64,000 nucleotides of DNA from Austwickia sp. TVS 96-490-7B (GTDB lineage: Bacteria > Actinomycetota > Actinomycetes > Actinomycetales > Dermatophilaceae): contig NZ_JAHPZL010000008.1 in NCBI RefSeq assembly GCF_019331795.1, forward strand, positions 62,001 to 126,000, written 5' to 3'. The stretch's first letter is position 1, and every line of letters begins with the position of its first letter. The notes beneath the pieces were generated by a model that was not told the DNA's origin, made no database searches, and saw only the letters and a program-made list of their open reading frames with translations. The position numbers were made by a program, and so were the translations under genes. Positions 7,969 through 17,061 of the stretch are shown in pieces.

Positions 7969-9372
7969 ATGAGTGGCTCCCAGGCCCTCGCGCCGCTAAA
8001 GGATTCCCGTTTCGCCTGGTTTTTTGTCGGGCGAATGATTTCGACGGCCGGTTCAGTGATGGCTCCGGTGGCGTTGGCGTTCGCTGTCTTGGACATTTCC
8101 GACTCCCCGGTGGCATTGGGCCAGATTCTTGCGGCACGCAGCATCCCGTTGGTGATTTTTTTGCTGGTGGGTGGGGTGATCGCTGATCGCTTGCCGCGCA
8201 CACACGTGCTGGTGGTCTCCCATGTGTTGTCGGCTGTCACTCAAGGTGCAGCGGCATGGTTGGTGATCACTGGCCGCGCGGATCTGTGGCAGCTGGCGGT
8301 CATTGAAGTAGCCAATGGCACGATGACCGCGTTCACGATGCCCGCGATTCAGGGGCTGGTGCCTCAGGTCGTGGACCGTCGGCTGATGCAACAGGCCAAT
8401 GCGTTGCTGGCGTTTTCCCGTAGCGGGTTGGCGGTCATCGGTCCAGCCGTCGCAGGGCTGCTGGTCATCTGGTCTGGTCCTGGATGGGCGCTAGCTTTCG
8501 ATGCGTTGACCTGGTTGGTCGCTGGCTTGTGTATGGCGGCGATCTCGTTGCCTACGCACCGGGGCGAGGGTGGGTCTTCGATGTTGGGGGAGTTGCGCGC
8601 CGGGTGGGATGTCATGGTGTCCCGGCGGTGGCTGTGGGTGGTGGTGTGCTCCTGTGGAGTGCTCAATGCCATCCACGCGGGGGCATGGTCAGCGTTAGGG
8701 CCGGTGGTGGTGAAGTCCGACCCACATTTGGGGGAGCAAGCGTGGGGGTTGGCTGTCTCTGCTGAAGCTGTCGGCCTGTTGGCTTTCACTGTGGTGATGA
8801 TGCGGGCCCGAGTGGTGCACCCGCTGCGGGTGGGCATGATCGCCATCAGTGCGTTGGCCTTGCCGTTGATGGCATTGGCGGGCCCTGCTCCGTTGCCGGT
8901 GTTGTTGGCGACGGCGTTCTGCGCGGGCGCCGGAGTGCAGGTCTTTATGGTGTCGTGGCAGACAACTCTGCATGAAAGCATTCCGGAACAATTCATGTCT
9001 CGGGTATCCGCCTATGACGCGTTGGGATCGTTCGTGGCGATTCCGGCCGGTCAGTTGATCATCGGCCCCATCGCAGCGGGAGTGGGGACGACGTGGACGT
9101 TGATTGGCTCGTCGGTGGTGTTTGTGCTGATCGTCGGCATGACCCTGTCGGTCACTCAGGTGCGAGACCTCCAACGAGTGGTGGTCGAAGACGCCGGATT
9201 CCAGGACCGCTCAGAGCATTCACCAGATGCGCAGAGCACTTCCGCGCCATCGCCTATGCCAGCTGCGTCGTTACCCTCCGCGGCACCTGTAGCCGGACAT
9301 CGGCGGAGGGCGGCGCACCGGGTCGCCGTACCGGGACGGCGTCACCGGGATGAGGCGGACACTACGGGTTGA
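7969..9372 (+). CDS. MFS transporter, probable drug or metabolite exporter
   Basis: This 467-residue integral membrane protein has 11-12 hydrophobic segments in its first 400 residues and a hydrophilic, proline- and arginine-rich tail of about 60 residues. The loop after segment 2 reads GGVIADRLPRTHVL, the MFS motif-A position. It belongs to the exporter group related to EntS. GAGGAGGG lies 7 nt before ATG. It interrupts the usual priA-def order. A damaged relative lies at 60685-61601. The substrate cannot be deduced. Confidence 0.85.
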   Translation: MSGSQALAPLKDSRFAWFFVGRMISTAGSVMAPVALAFAVLDISDSPVALGQILAARSIPLVIFLLVGGVIADRLPRTHVLVVSHVLSAVTQGAAAWLVITGRADLWQLAVIEVANGTMTAFTMPAIQGLVPQVVDRRLMQQANALLAFSRSGLAVIGPAVAGLLVIWSGPGWALAFDALTWLVAGLCMAAISLPTHRGEGGSSMLGELRAGWDVMVSRRWLWVVVCSCGVLNAIHAGAWSALGPVVVKSDPHLGEQAWGLAVSAEAVGLLAFTVVMMRARVVHPLRVGMIAISALALPLMALAGPAPLPVLLATAFCAGAGVQVFMVSWQTTLHESIPEQFMSRVSAYDALGSFVAIPAGQLIIGPIAAGVGTTWTLIGSSVVFVLIVGMTLSVTQVRDLQRVVVEDAGFQDRSEHSPDAQSTSAPSPMPAASLPSAAPVAGHRRRAAHRVAVPGRRHRDEADTTG

Positions 9373-9447
9373 ACACCGCCGGACGATGCACTATGACAGG
9401 CGGCACGTAAACTGGTGGATCCCCATCCGACCAGCAAAAGGAAGCTC

Positions 9448-9993
9448 GTGGCTGTCAAGGACATCCGACTCTTCGGAGACCCCGTACTGCGTACCCCGGC
9501 GGCTCCGGTCGTCGACTTCGACAAGGAATTACGCCGTTTGGTGGCGGATCTGACCGACACGATGAAGGAAGCCCCGGGAGTCGGTCTGGCAGCTCCCCAG
9601 ATCGGGGTCGGGTTGCGGGTCTTCACGTGGTGGATCGACGACCAGTTGGGTCACCTGTGCAACCCCGTGCTGAGCTTGTCTGATGAGCTCCAAGACGGCG
9701 ACGAGGGCTGCCTGAGCATTCCGGGCGTTTACGTGGACACCCCGCGTGCCATGAAGGTCGTCGCCACCGGCATGGACATGTACGGCGAACCTGTCACGGT
9801 GGAAGGCAGCGACCTGCTTGCCCGCTGTTTGCAGCATGAGACCGATCACCTTGACGGGGTGCTGTTCATCGACCGGCTCGACCGGGATGCCCGTCGCCGC
9901 GCCATGAAAGCCATCCGAGAAGCCGAATGGGCCGGAGCGACACCACCAGTGGTCAAGCTCAGCCCACACGCTACTTTCGGCAAAGGACTGTAG
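9448..9993 (+). CDS. def: Peptide deformylase
   Basis: This metalloenzyme removes the N-formyl group from nascent proteins. The three conserved motifs are present: [10 protein letters not shown] (residues 44-53), EGCLSIPG with the metal-ligand Cys, and QHETDHLDG with the two ligand His and the catalytic Glu. The length is 181 residues. GTG 9448 follows AAGGAAGCTC; the in-frame GTG at 9415 has no such signal. It lies 4 bp upstream of fmt, its functional partner. Confidence 0.95.
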   Translation: MAVKDIRLFGDPVLRTPAAPVVDFDKELRRLVADLTDTMKEAPGVGLAAPQIGVGLRVFTWWIDDQLGHLCNPVLSLSDELQDGDEGCLSIPGVYVDTPRAMKVVATGMDMYGEPVTVEGSDLLARCLQHETDHLDGVLFIDRLDRDARRRAMKAIREAEWAGATPPVVKLSPHATFGKGL

Positions 9994-9997
9994 AGCA

Positions 9998-10972
9998 GTG
10001 CGTCTGGTTTTCGCCGGGACGCCGGCTGTCGCCGTTCCCGCCTTAGACGCCCTGATGGCTTCCGATCACGAGGTCGTCGCGGTCGTGACCCGGCAGGACG
10101 CCAGATCAGGGCGGGGCCGGACCTGGCATCCCAGCCCGGTGAAAGCCCGCGCCGAGGAACTCGGCCTGGAGGTGCTCACTCCGGCCACCCCGCGTGACGA
10201 GGACTTCCAGGCACGGCTGCGTGACCTCGCTCCGGCCGCTTGCCCCGTCGTCGCTTACGGCAACCTGATCCCTCGCCCCGTTTTGGAAATTCCCACCCAC
10301 GGCTGGATCAACCTGCATTTCTCGCTGCTACCGGCCTGGCGCGGGGCCGCTCCGGTGCAACACGCTGTGATCGCTGGCGATGATGTGACTGGCGCCTCGA
10401 CTTTCCTCCTCGAGGAAGGACTCGACACTGGCCCAGTGCTGGGCAGGATGACCGAACGCATCCACGCCCATGACACTGCTGGTGACCTGCTTGACCGGCT
10501 CGCGGTGGCTGGCGCGCATCTGCTCGTCGCCAGCCTGGACGCCCTCGACTCAGGACAGGCCACCCCCATCGCGCAACCGGCTGAAGGGATCTCGCACGCA
10601 CCTAAACTCACCGTCGATGACGCACGGATCCGCTGGCAAGACCCGGCGCTCGCAGTGGATCGGCGGATCCGCGGCTGCACCCCGGCCCCTGGCGCGTGGA
10701 CCAGTCTGGGGGGTCATCGACTCAAAGTTGGCCCGGTGAGCCTGCTGACCACTGAAGACATCACAACGGCCTTCCCTGGCGACTCCGAGCTGCCCGCTCC
10801 AGGGCAGATCGTCGCCACCCGATCCCAGGTGATGGTGGGCACCGCCACCACGCCGGTCCTCCTCGGTGAGGTCCAACCCTCCGGTAAACGCGCCATGTCC
10901 GCCGCTGACTGGGCCCGGGGCGCACGTATCACCGCAGGGACCTTCTTCGACCTGGAGCGCCACGATGGCTGA
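9998..10972 (+). CDS. fmt: Methionyl-tRNA formyltransferase
   Basis: Fmt formylates initiator Met-tRNA using 10-formyl-THF. The N-terminal Rossmann domain begins [15 protein letters not shown]. The active-site segment [20 protein letters not shown] contains the expected Asn, His and SLLP elements, and the conserved Asp is in DTGPVLG. The C-terminal OB-like domain follows from about residue 210. At 324 residues it is slightly longer than typical. It starts 4 bp after def and its end overlaps rsmB by 8 bp. Confidence 0.95.
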   Translation: MRLVFAGTPAVAVPALDALMASDHEVVAVVTRQDARSGRGRTWHPSPVKARAEELGLEVLTPATPRDEDFQARLRDLAPAACPVVAYGNLIPRPVLEIPTHGWINLHFSLLPAWRGAAPVQHAVIAGDDVTGASTFLLEEGLDTGPVLGRMTERIHAHDTAGDLLDRLAVAGAHLLVASLDALDSGQATPIAQPAEGISHAPKLTVDDARIRWQDPALAVDRRIRGCTPAPGAWTSLGGHRLKVGPVSLLTTEDITTAFPGDSELPAPGQIVATRSQVMVGTATTPVLLGEVQPSGKRAMSAADWARGARITAGTFFDLERHDG

Positions 10973-12566
10973 CCCGCACCAACCCCACGACGCCGACCAC
11001 GACCGGCCCCGCCGAGGCCGCTCCACCGATCGCCGACCTGGGAGCCCTGAGCATCATCGAGGTCCGCGGCGTCGCTCTGCGACCCGCCCCGCCGACCGGC
11101 ATCGCCATGCTGACGCCGCCCGTTTTGTGGCCTACGAGGTGATGCGGGCCATCGACGATGGCGCCTACGCCAACTTGGAGATGCCCCAACGACTGCGGTC
11201 AGCCGGGTTGAGCGGACGTGATGCTGCGTTCGCCACCGAACTGGTTTATGGCGCCACTCGGCAACGTGCTCTCTACGACCGGATCATCGCCCTGGGCTCC
11301 GGACGTCCCGTTGAACGACTCGACCGTCCCGTCCTGGACATTTTGCGCCTCGGCGCGCATCAACTGCTCGGCATGCGAGTGCCGGTGCACGCTGCCTGTG
11401 ACACCACCGTGGCTCTGGCCCGCCACACTCACGGTCCTGGCGTCGGTGGGCTGGTCAACGCGGTCATGCATCGGATCGCCGAACGTGACCGGGACAGCTG
11501 GGTGGAGGACGTCCTCGCCGGATGCGGGGCGGATGTGCCTGCGCGTCTAGCAGTGCAGACGTCCCACCCTGAATGGATCGCTCGAGCGTTGCGCTCTGCG
11601 CTGCTCGGACACGACATGGCCACGGCAGAGAATGTCGATGACGCCCTGGCTCGACTCCTCGCCGCAGACAATGTGCCCGCCGCCGTCACCCTTGTCGCGC
11701 GCCCTGGGCTCGTCGATGTGGACGACCTCCTCGACCAAGGCTGTGTCACCGGGAGTGTCGCGCCCACTGCTGCGATTCTCGCTGCTGGCGATCCTGGCGT
11801 GATCCCAGAAGTCCGCGACGGTCGCGCTGCGGTCCAAGACGAAGGCAGCCAACTCATCGCGCTGGCCCTGGCGGCAGCGCCAGTCTTGTCAGTGGAGACT
11901 GATCTGTCGGGACAGTCCGCCACCAGTGAGTCTTTCGGCACAGCTGCCCCGGAACGTTGGCTGGACTTGTGCGCTGGCCCCGGTGGTAAAGCGGGCCTGC
12001 TCGCCGCGTTGAGCGTGCGTCAGGATGCGGTGCTCTTCGCGAACGAGGTCAGCGAGCATCGGGCGACCTTGGTCCGTCGCACGGTGGCCGCGGCGGTCTC
12101 AACAGGGGCGAAGGTCTATGTCGGCGCTGGTGACGGGCGCGATATCGGTCCAGCTGAGCCGGGCAGCTATGACCGAGTTCTCGTCGATGCGCCGTGCACT
12201 GGTCTGGGCGCATTGCGTCGCCGCCCGGAGGCCCGGTGGCGTCGTACCCCGGATGATCTGACCGCGTTGACCCTCCTGCAGGGGCAACTGCTGGATTCGG
12301 CGTTGCAGGCAGTCCGACCTGGTGGCGTCGTGCTGTATGCCACCTGCAGCCCGCACCTCGCGGAAACCCGGTATGTGGTCGCCGACGCCATCAAACGCGC
12401 CGCGAGCGCTGGGATCGGCGTGGTTGAACTCGACACCAAGGCTGTGTTCGACGAGGTGGCGACTGGCCCATTGGATGACACCGGGCAGGCGCCGTACGTC
12501 CAGCTGTGGCCGCATGTGCATGGCACAGACGGGATGTTCGCGGCGGTGCTGCGCCGTACCCACTGA
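10965..12566 (+). CDS. rsmB: 16S rRNA m5C967 methyltransferase (RsmB/Sun)
   Basis: This SAM-dependent enzyme methylates a cytosine in 16S rRNA. An Arg/His-rich unstructured N-terminus of about 45 residues precedes a NusB-like RNA-binding domain (residues about 48-190). The methyltransferase domain shows the SAM motif [12 protein letters not shown], the [19 protein letters not shown] segment, and YATCSPH with the catalytic cysteine. The length is 533 residues. ATG 10965 overlaps the fmt stop, so translation is likely coupled. Confidence 0.93.
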   Translation: MADPHQPHDADHDRPRRGRSTDRRPGSPEHHRGPRRRSATRPADRHRHADAARFVAYEVMRAIDDGAYANLEMPQRLRSAGLSGRDAAFATELVYGATRQRALYDRIIALGSGRPVERLDRPVLDILRLGAHQLLGMRVPVHAACDTTVALARHTHGPGVGGLVNAVMHRIAERDRDSWVEDVLAGCGADVPARLAVQTSHPEWIARALRSALLGHDMATAENVDDALARLLAADNVPAAVTLVARPGLVDVDDLLDQGCVTGSVAPTAAILAAGDPGVIPEVRDGRAAVQDEGSQLIALALAAAPVLSVETDLSGQSATSESFGTAAPERWLDLCAGPGGKAGLLAALSVRQDAVLFANEVSEHRATLVRRTVAAAVSTGAKVYVGAGDGRDIGPAEPGSYDRVLVDAPCTGLGALRRRPEARWRRTPDDLTALTLLQGQLLDSALQAVRPGGVVLYATCSPHLAETRYVVADAIKRAASAGIGVVELDTKAVFDEVATGPLDDTGQAPYVQLWPHVHGTDGMFAAVLRRTH

Positions 12567-12580
12567 CGTGAGAGTGCTCT

Positions 12581-12611
12581 CCTCGCCGGGACGATCACGG
12601 TCCCGGCGAGG
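12581..12611 (+). terminator. Strong hairpin after rsmB
   Basis: CCTCGCCGGGA at 12581-12591 pairs perfectly over 11 bp with TCCCGGCGAGG at 12601-12611 around a 9-nt loop, 14 nt after the rsmB stop. A few T residues follow but no long U tract. It probably ends the def-fmt-rsmB transcript. Confidence 0.65.
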
Positions 12612-12640
12612 GTTGCCAGGTGGGTGACATCTCACCCCAG

Positions 12641-12653
12641 TAGGCTGTTCCAG
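12641..12653 (+). promoter_or_regulatory. -10 element for leaderless rpe transcription
   Basis: TAGGCT at 12641-12646 lies 6 nt before the rpe GTG at 12653 and there is no convincing Shine-Dalgarno sequence. Transcription would begin at or next to the start codon. Confidence 0.45.
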
Positions 12654-13309
12654 TGCAGATCAGTCCCAGCATCCTCTCCAGCGACTTCGCGAACCTCCAA
12701 AGTGAACTGGAGGCGGTGAAGAACGCTGACTGGGCCCATGTGGACGTGATGGATAACCATTTCGTCCCCAATCTCACTCTCGGCCTGCCGATTGTGGAGT
12801 CCCTGGTGAAGGTCAGTCCGTTGCCGTTGGATTGTCATTTGATGATCGAGGATCCGGACCGTTGGGCGCCCGGGTACGCCGAAGCTGGTGCGAGCAGTGT
12901 CACCTTCCACGTGGAGGCTGCCGCTGACCCCAGGCGGTTGGCGCGGGCGATTCGTGCGGCGGGGGCCCGGGCGAGTATGGCGCTGAAACCGGGGACGCCG
13001 TGGGCGCCGTACGAGGAGTTGCTGCCCGAAGTGGACATGGTGCTCGTCATGACTGTCGAACCAGGTTTTGGGGGGCAGTCCTTCATGGCTGACCAGATGT
13101 CGAAGGTGAGTGCGGTCCGAGAATCGGTGCGTCGACATGGGGGCCAGATTTGGGTGCAGGTCGACGGGGGAGTCTCCGCCGAGACCATCGAGCGATGCGC
13201 GCAGGCCGGCGCGGATGTGTTTGTCGCGGGGTCGGCGGTCTATGGCGCCCCTGATGCGGCTGATGCCGTCGAGCAATTGCGTGCCCTGGCGCGGGCTCAC
13301 GCCTGTTGA
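12653..13309 (+). CDS. rpe: Ribulose-phosphate 3-epimerase
   Basis: Rpe interconverts ribulose 5-phosphate and xylulose 5-phosphate in the pentose phosphate pathway; ribulose 5-phosphate is also a riboflavin precursor. The 218-residue TIM barrel shows [12 protein letters not shown], the metal-binding [12 protein letters not shown] and DCHLMI, the phosphate-binding [11 protein letters not shown], and QVDGGV with the second catalytic Asp. The GTG start lacks a clear ribosome-binding site and follows a TAGGCT hexamer, which suggests a leaderless mRNA. Confidence 0.95.
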   Translation: MQISPSILSSDFANLQSELEAVKNADWAHVDVMDNHFVPNLTLGLPIVESLVKVSPLPLDCHLMIEDPDRWAPGYAEAGASSVTFHVEAAADPRRLARAIRAAGARASMALKPGTPWAPYEELLPEVDMVLVMTVEPGFGGQSFMADQMSKVSAVRESVRRHGGQIWVQVDGGVSAETIERCAQAGADVFVAGSAVYGAPDAADAVEQLRALARAHAC

Positions 13310-13324
13310 CCTGCGGCGCGACCG

Positions 13325-14116
13325 ATGTCAGCCGCCCCTGATGAAGTCCCGATCGCGTTGCCTGAGGAGGCGGTGCAGGCCGATCCTGTCGATGCCTCTA
13401 CGGCGCCACCGGTGGTCTTGGTGGATCCGGCCACGGGCTGTTCGCCGTATCCTCCGGTGACGCCAACGTCACCACCGGTCGTCGATGAAGTCGGAGCGTG
13501 GCATCGGCTGCTCGATTTGATGGCCCGGTCGCCTGAACGGGCTGTCCTGGGGATCGCTGGGGCGCCGGGCGCCGGGAAGACCACGTACGCCGACTATCTC
13601 GCCGGATGCTGGTTCGACGCGACCGTGGTGGGCATGGACGGTTTTCATCTCGCCCAGTCGGCGCTGACCAGGCTGGGACGCTCCGCGCGGAAGGGGGCGC
13701 CGGACACCTTCGACGTCGTCGGATATCTCACGTTGCTTCGTCGTATCCGACGCCCCGGCGATGAGACCGTGTGGGCGCCGGAGTTTCGCCGCGACCTGGA
13801 GGACCCGATCGCGGCGGTCGTTCCGATCCGTCCTTCCACCAGGCTCGTCATCACCGAAGGTAACTATTTGCTGCTCCCGGAGGGGCCGTGGGCGCAGGCC
13901 CGAGAGTTCTGCGACGAGGTGTGGTACGTCGAGGTGCCTGAGCGGGTGCGGGTGGCTCGTCTCGTGGCCCGCCATGAAGCGTATGGCCGTAGCCGCGCTC
14001 AAGCGCGAGCCAGAGCAACGGTCGGTGTGGATGCGGAGAACGCTGAGCTGATCGCCACGACTCGTGCTCGCGCCGATGTGGTGGTGACGTTGAGCATGGC
14101 TGAGGAGGAGATGTGA
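13325..14116 (+). CDS. P-loop nucleoside/sugar kinase of the uridine kinase type
   Basis: This 263-residue protein has a proline-rich N-terminal region of about 55 residues, then a kinase domain with P-loop GAPGAGKTT at 79-87, the MDGFH acceptor-binding segment, and ITEGNYLLL. These features match the uridine kinase/phosphoribulokinase-like group that annotators call nucleoside/nucleotide kinase family proteins. It overlaps the following PfkB-type kinase by four bases, so the pair probably acts on related small molecules. Specificity is unknown and the start codon is uncertain. Confidence 0.75.
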   Translation: MSAAPDEVPIALPEEAVQADPVDASTAPPVVLVDPATGCSPYPPVTPTSPPVVDEVGAWHRLLDLMARSPERAVLGIAGAPGAGKTTYADYLAGCWFDATVVGMDGFHLAQSALTRLGRSARKGAPDTFDVVGYLTLLRRIRRPGDETVWAPEFRRDLEDPIAAVVPIRPSTRLVITEGNYLLLPEGPWAQAREFCDEVWYVEVPERVRVARLVARHEAYGRSRAQARARATVGVDAENAELIATTRARADVVVTLSMAEEEM

Positions 14117-14988
14117 CCGACCTCGTCTGTGTGGGTTTGGCCGTCCTCGACGTGGTCCATCGCGTGGACCGACCACCAGTGTGGGGTCGTAAGCACGTGG
14201 CGGTCAGCACGGAGATGTGCGCTGGGGGACCTGCCACCAACGCTGCGATCTGCGCGGCTAGGCTCCTCGGCTCAGCAACACTGATCACTGGGCTGGGATC
14301 TGGCCCAGCCGCAGACACTGTCCGCGCCGAACTGGCCGAGTGGAACGTCGACGTCCATGACATCGCTCCGCGAGGATGGTCTCTGCCCGTCGCCTCCTGC
14401 GTGGTCGACCAGAGCGGAGAGCGCACCGTCATCTCATCTGGGGCGTTGCAGACTCCGTTTGTGCTGACCGGACCCGCCGGAGATGCTCTCGAGCGGGCAG
14501 AAGTCCTCCTCCTCGACGGACACCACCCTGCCGCCGCCGTCACCGCGCTGGATCTCGCCAGATCTCGGGGCGTGCGCACCCTCCTGGACGCTGGGAGCGC
14601 CAAAGCCCATGTGGAGGCGTGGCTGCCCCGGATTGACGTCGCTGCCGGTTCCGCTGACTACGCCACCGGGTTGGGCACCGACCTGGCAGGCGCGATCCGC
14701 CACGTCCTGGCAGCCGGGGTTGAGGTCGCGGTGATGACCGATGGGCCTGACGCCATCCAGTGGGCCACTGCCAAGGACCCCACAGCGACTATCCGCCGAT
14801 GCCATCCACCGCACATCGAGGCCGTGGACTCTCTCGGCGCTGGCGACGCTTTCCACGGCGCGCTCGCTGCGGGATTGACCGTCGGCATGGACTTGGATGT
14901 GGCGATTGATGCGGCTGCCCGGGTCGCCGCGAAACGGGTGGCTTGTCGCGGCGCCAGAGGGTGGTTGGACAGCCTTTCGCGCTGGTAG
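14113..14988 (+). CDS. PfkB-family carbohydrate kinase
   Basis: This 291-residue ribokinase-fold protein would phosphorylate a sugar or nucleoside with ATP. It shows the N-terminal GGPATNAA signature and the C-terminal DSLGAGDAFHGALAAGL signature with the catalytic Asp near residue 246. The GTG start overlaps the preceding kinase gene (GTGA). The substrate cannot be read from the sequence. The downstream MFS gene is convergent, with an 18-bp gap. Confidence 0.85.
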   Translation: MTDLVCVGLAVLDVVHRVDRPPVWGRKHVAVSTEMCAGGPATNAAICAARLLGSATLITGLGSGPAADTVRAELAEWNVDVHDIAPRGWSLPVASCVVDQSGERTVISSGALQTPFVLTGPAGDALERAEVLLLDGHHPAAAVTALDLARSRGVRTLLDAGSAKAHVEAWLPRIDVAAGSADYATGLGTDLAGAIRHVLAAGVEVAVMTDGPDAIQWATAKDPTATIRRCHPPHIEAVDSLGAGDAFHGALAAGLTVGMDLDVAIDAAARVAAKRVACRGARGWLDSLSRW

Positions 14989-15006
14989 TGATCTTCTGAT
15001 GTCTGG

Positions 15007-16314
15007 TCAGGACGGATCGGAATGCGTGGAGTAATCAAGCTGCCGACCGACCACGACAGTGGTGCCGATGAACAGGACGCCACTGGCGATCAAGAGGACA
15101 CTCATCCGGCCCCATTCCCACCCACCGATGATGATTCGGTGCTCTCCGAGCGTGGTGAGGAGGACCCCGGTGAGCCCGATCGAGATGAGTGATCCGAGGG
15201 AGTCCAACGGTCTGAGTAGCGCGGAGACGCGGCCGAGGGAATCTCGGGGGCAGTGATTCATCAGCACAGGCCCGACCGCCACATTGAACGCTCCAGAGCT
15301 TGCACCGACTGTGGCCAGACCGGTCAGGACCATCCCGGTGTGGGTCGTCACGCCGGAGAAGATCAGGCCTGCGCCAACCCCAGTCAAAGCCGCTGCGGCC
15401 ATCACTCGAGGACCGACAGTGCGCGCCAGCACCGGTGCAGCGATGCTGCCGACCAAGCTGGACGCGGCCACTAGCCCAAAGAGCACCCCGAGGCGTTCGC
15501 TGTCCCACCCGAGCATTTCGCGGCACAGCAGCACCATTTGTGAATTTAAACCGCTGAGGCACAGCGCGGCAAAGAAAACCAGAAGGAGCAATCGCCGTAC
15601 CATCACAATCCGAGTTGCGGTAGCCAAACCGGCACGCATACTCCTGAGCAAGCCCGCTGTGAGGTGTTCTGGTGCCGCTGTACCACAGACTTCTGGCACG
15701 CGAAGAAAACACCACGAAGAGACGGCAAAGCTCGCGGCGTTAAGTAGCATCGCGGCTTCTTGCCCGGCCAAGACATACAGCGGTGCACCCAACGGTGGAA
15801 CTACGATCGACAGCGTCATCAACGTGGATATGGTCACGCTGCTGGCGATATCTCGACTGGCAGGGGGAACGATGGTCGCCGTGAGGACCATCCTGGCGGG
15901 CGTGGTGACTTGACTGGCGATATTAGTGATCAATAGCCCGGCCACGAGACAGATGTCAGGCACCGTCGCGGGCCATGAACCCCCCACCATCGCGATGACG
16001 GCGAGCCCAACCATGCATCCACCTTGAATGGCATTGCTCGCCAACAGACAAGCACGTCGGGGAAGGCGATCCACCACTGCGCCAGCGATCGGCCCGAAAA
16101 CCAGCGACGGGAGCATCGTGGCTGCTGCAGCCACAGCTCCAGCAACCACGATCGACGTACCACCGGCGGGAAATCTGGATGTCAACCACAGCAGTGCCGT
16201 GACATCGAAAAGCAGATCACCGACCGTGGATATTGCACCGCCGATGAACAGATGACGAAAAGCTGTGTTCCTTCGTAGGGAATGTCGATGTTCCTGCTCT
16301 TTGTCCACAGGCAC
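15007..16314 (-). CDS. MFS transporter, probable exporter
   Basis: This protein of about 435 residues has 10-12 hydrophobic segments and the MFS motif-A position GAVVDRLPRRACL after segment 2. It belongs to the same broad exporter group as the protein at 7969. Two starts are possible. TTG 16371 has no ribosome-binding site, while GTG 16314 follows AGGAAGAG by 7 nt, so I prefer GTG 16314. It stands alone, transcribed away from the rib operon. The substrate is unknown. Confidence 0.8.
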   Translation of the reverse strand: MPVDKEQEHRHSLRRNTAFRHLFIGGAISTVGDLLFDVTALLWLTSRFPAGGTSIVVAGAVAAAATMLPSLVFGPIAGAVVDRLPRRACLLASNAIQGGCMVGLAVIAMVGGSWPATVPDICLVAGLLITNIASQVTTPARMVLTATIVPPASRDIASSVTISTLMTLSIVVPPLGAPLYVLAGQEAAMLLNAASFAVSSWCFLRVPEVCGTAAPEHLTAGLLRSMRAGLATATRIVMVRRLLLLVFFAALCLSGLNSQMVLLCREMLGWDSERLGVLFGLVAASSLVGSIAAPVLARTVGPRVMAAAALTGVGAGLIFSGVTTHTGMVLTGLATVGASSGAFNVAVGPVLMNHCPRDSLGRVSALLRPLDSLGSLISIGLTGVLLTTLGEHRIIIGGWEWGRMSVLLIASGVLFIGTTVVVGRQLDYSTHSDPS

Positions 16315-16643
16315 GGGAACACTCTTCCTGATCGGTGCCGATGACGATGAGGAGCTCTGCTGCTGACGCAATGTGATAGTGCATTGAGGCAGATCTTCGG
16401 TGAGAGAGAAAACCTCTCACTGGCAAGTCGATCAGTCATGAGTCTGCCATCACCCACCACGGCGCGGTGTGTCAATGCGTCGGTATCGCGGATGACACCT
16501 TCACCAACGAGAGATGACGTGATCAGGTGGGTGCATGGCCTCTCGCGGAGCGGCAGACCAACCCTGGGGATGCCCCAGCGTCGTCAGGACGAACGCCGTG
16601 ACTGGTCAGGTGACCAAGGACCGAAGTCCTGGTCCAGCATTCG
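16315..16643. other. Intergenic region between the MFS gene and the rib operon, no gene recognised
   Basis: I see no coding sequence here apart from the poor TTG-start extension of the MFS gene. GACCAAGGAC at 16612-16621 can pair with GTCCTGGTC at 16626-16634 around a CGAA loop, with one bulge; its role is unclear. Confidence 0.4.
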
Positions 16644-16650
16644 TTGACCG

Positions 16651-16660
16651 GTGGCATACT
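16651..16660 (+). promoter_or_regulatory. Possible extended -10 promoter of the rib operon
   Basis: TGGCATACT, a TGn-CATACT extended -10, ends at 16660. A start about 7 nt downstream would coincide with the first base pairs of the FMN riboswitch. No good -35 hexamer is visible at 17 bp. Confidence 0.4.
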
Positions 16661-16668
16661 GGCAGCCA

Positions 16669-16800
16669 ACGTGCTCCGGGGTCGGTGAAACTCCGAGCCG
16701 GCGGTGATAGTCCGCGACCCGTGTTCCTCGCTCGCGAGGGGCCGGTGGACCTGGTGGAATTCCAGGACCGACGGTGAAAGTCCGGATGGGAGGTGCACGT
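16669..16800 (+). promoter_or_regulatory. FMN riboswitch (RFN element)
   Basis: The aptamer closes with ACGTGC at 16669-16674 pairing with GCACGT at 16795-16800. Inside are the conserved RFN blocks: CCGGGGTCGGTGAAACTCC, GCCGGCGGTGATAGTCCGCGA (both parts of the first half), the variable hairpin GCTCGCGAGG, and GGACCGACGGTGAAAGTCCGGATGGGAGG. FMN binding should repress the downstream riboflavin genes. Its position about 260 nt before ribD and the identity of the downstream genes both support the call. Confidence 0.95.
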
Positions 16801-16861
16801 GTCCACCCCGAAAAGGGTGGTACGCCGGTGACGCCCGACGGTGTCGCCGTCGGTCCTGTCG

Positions 16862-16885
16862 CGAGCACGCCCCCGGGCGTGCTCG
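16862..16885 (+). terminator. Hairpin in the riboswitch expression platform
   Basis: CGAGCACGCCC at 16862-16872 is followed after two bases by GGGCGTGCTCG at 16875-16885, a perfect 11-bp inverted repeat (the innermost pairs must open to form a loop). It lies 62 nt after the aptamer and is a good candidate for an FMN-controlled terminator, although no U tract follows. Confidence 0.5.
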
Positions 16886-17061
16886 ATGCATGTCCAGGCC
16901 CGGTCGACACCGGTGGTTCCTCCACGGAGGTGACCATCACCGTCGACCCGACCCAGCGACATCGACGTACGACAGCAACGACGGCCCCACCCGCAGCAGC
17001 GTGACCAGCCGACCAGGACCCCGGAGTTCGCACCGTGACGTGCCGGACCGGAAGGGACCTG

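Noticed and set aside
15284-15913. 209-codon plus-strand frame opposite the MFS gene at 15007
   Set aside because: The minus-strand frame encodes a clear membrane transporter, while this one is hydrophilic filler without a ribosome-binding site.
16774-17004. 76-codon frame starting inside the FMN riboswitch
   Set aside because: It overlaps conserved aptamer bases, has no recognisable protein feature, and crosses the expression-platform hairpin.
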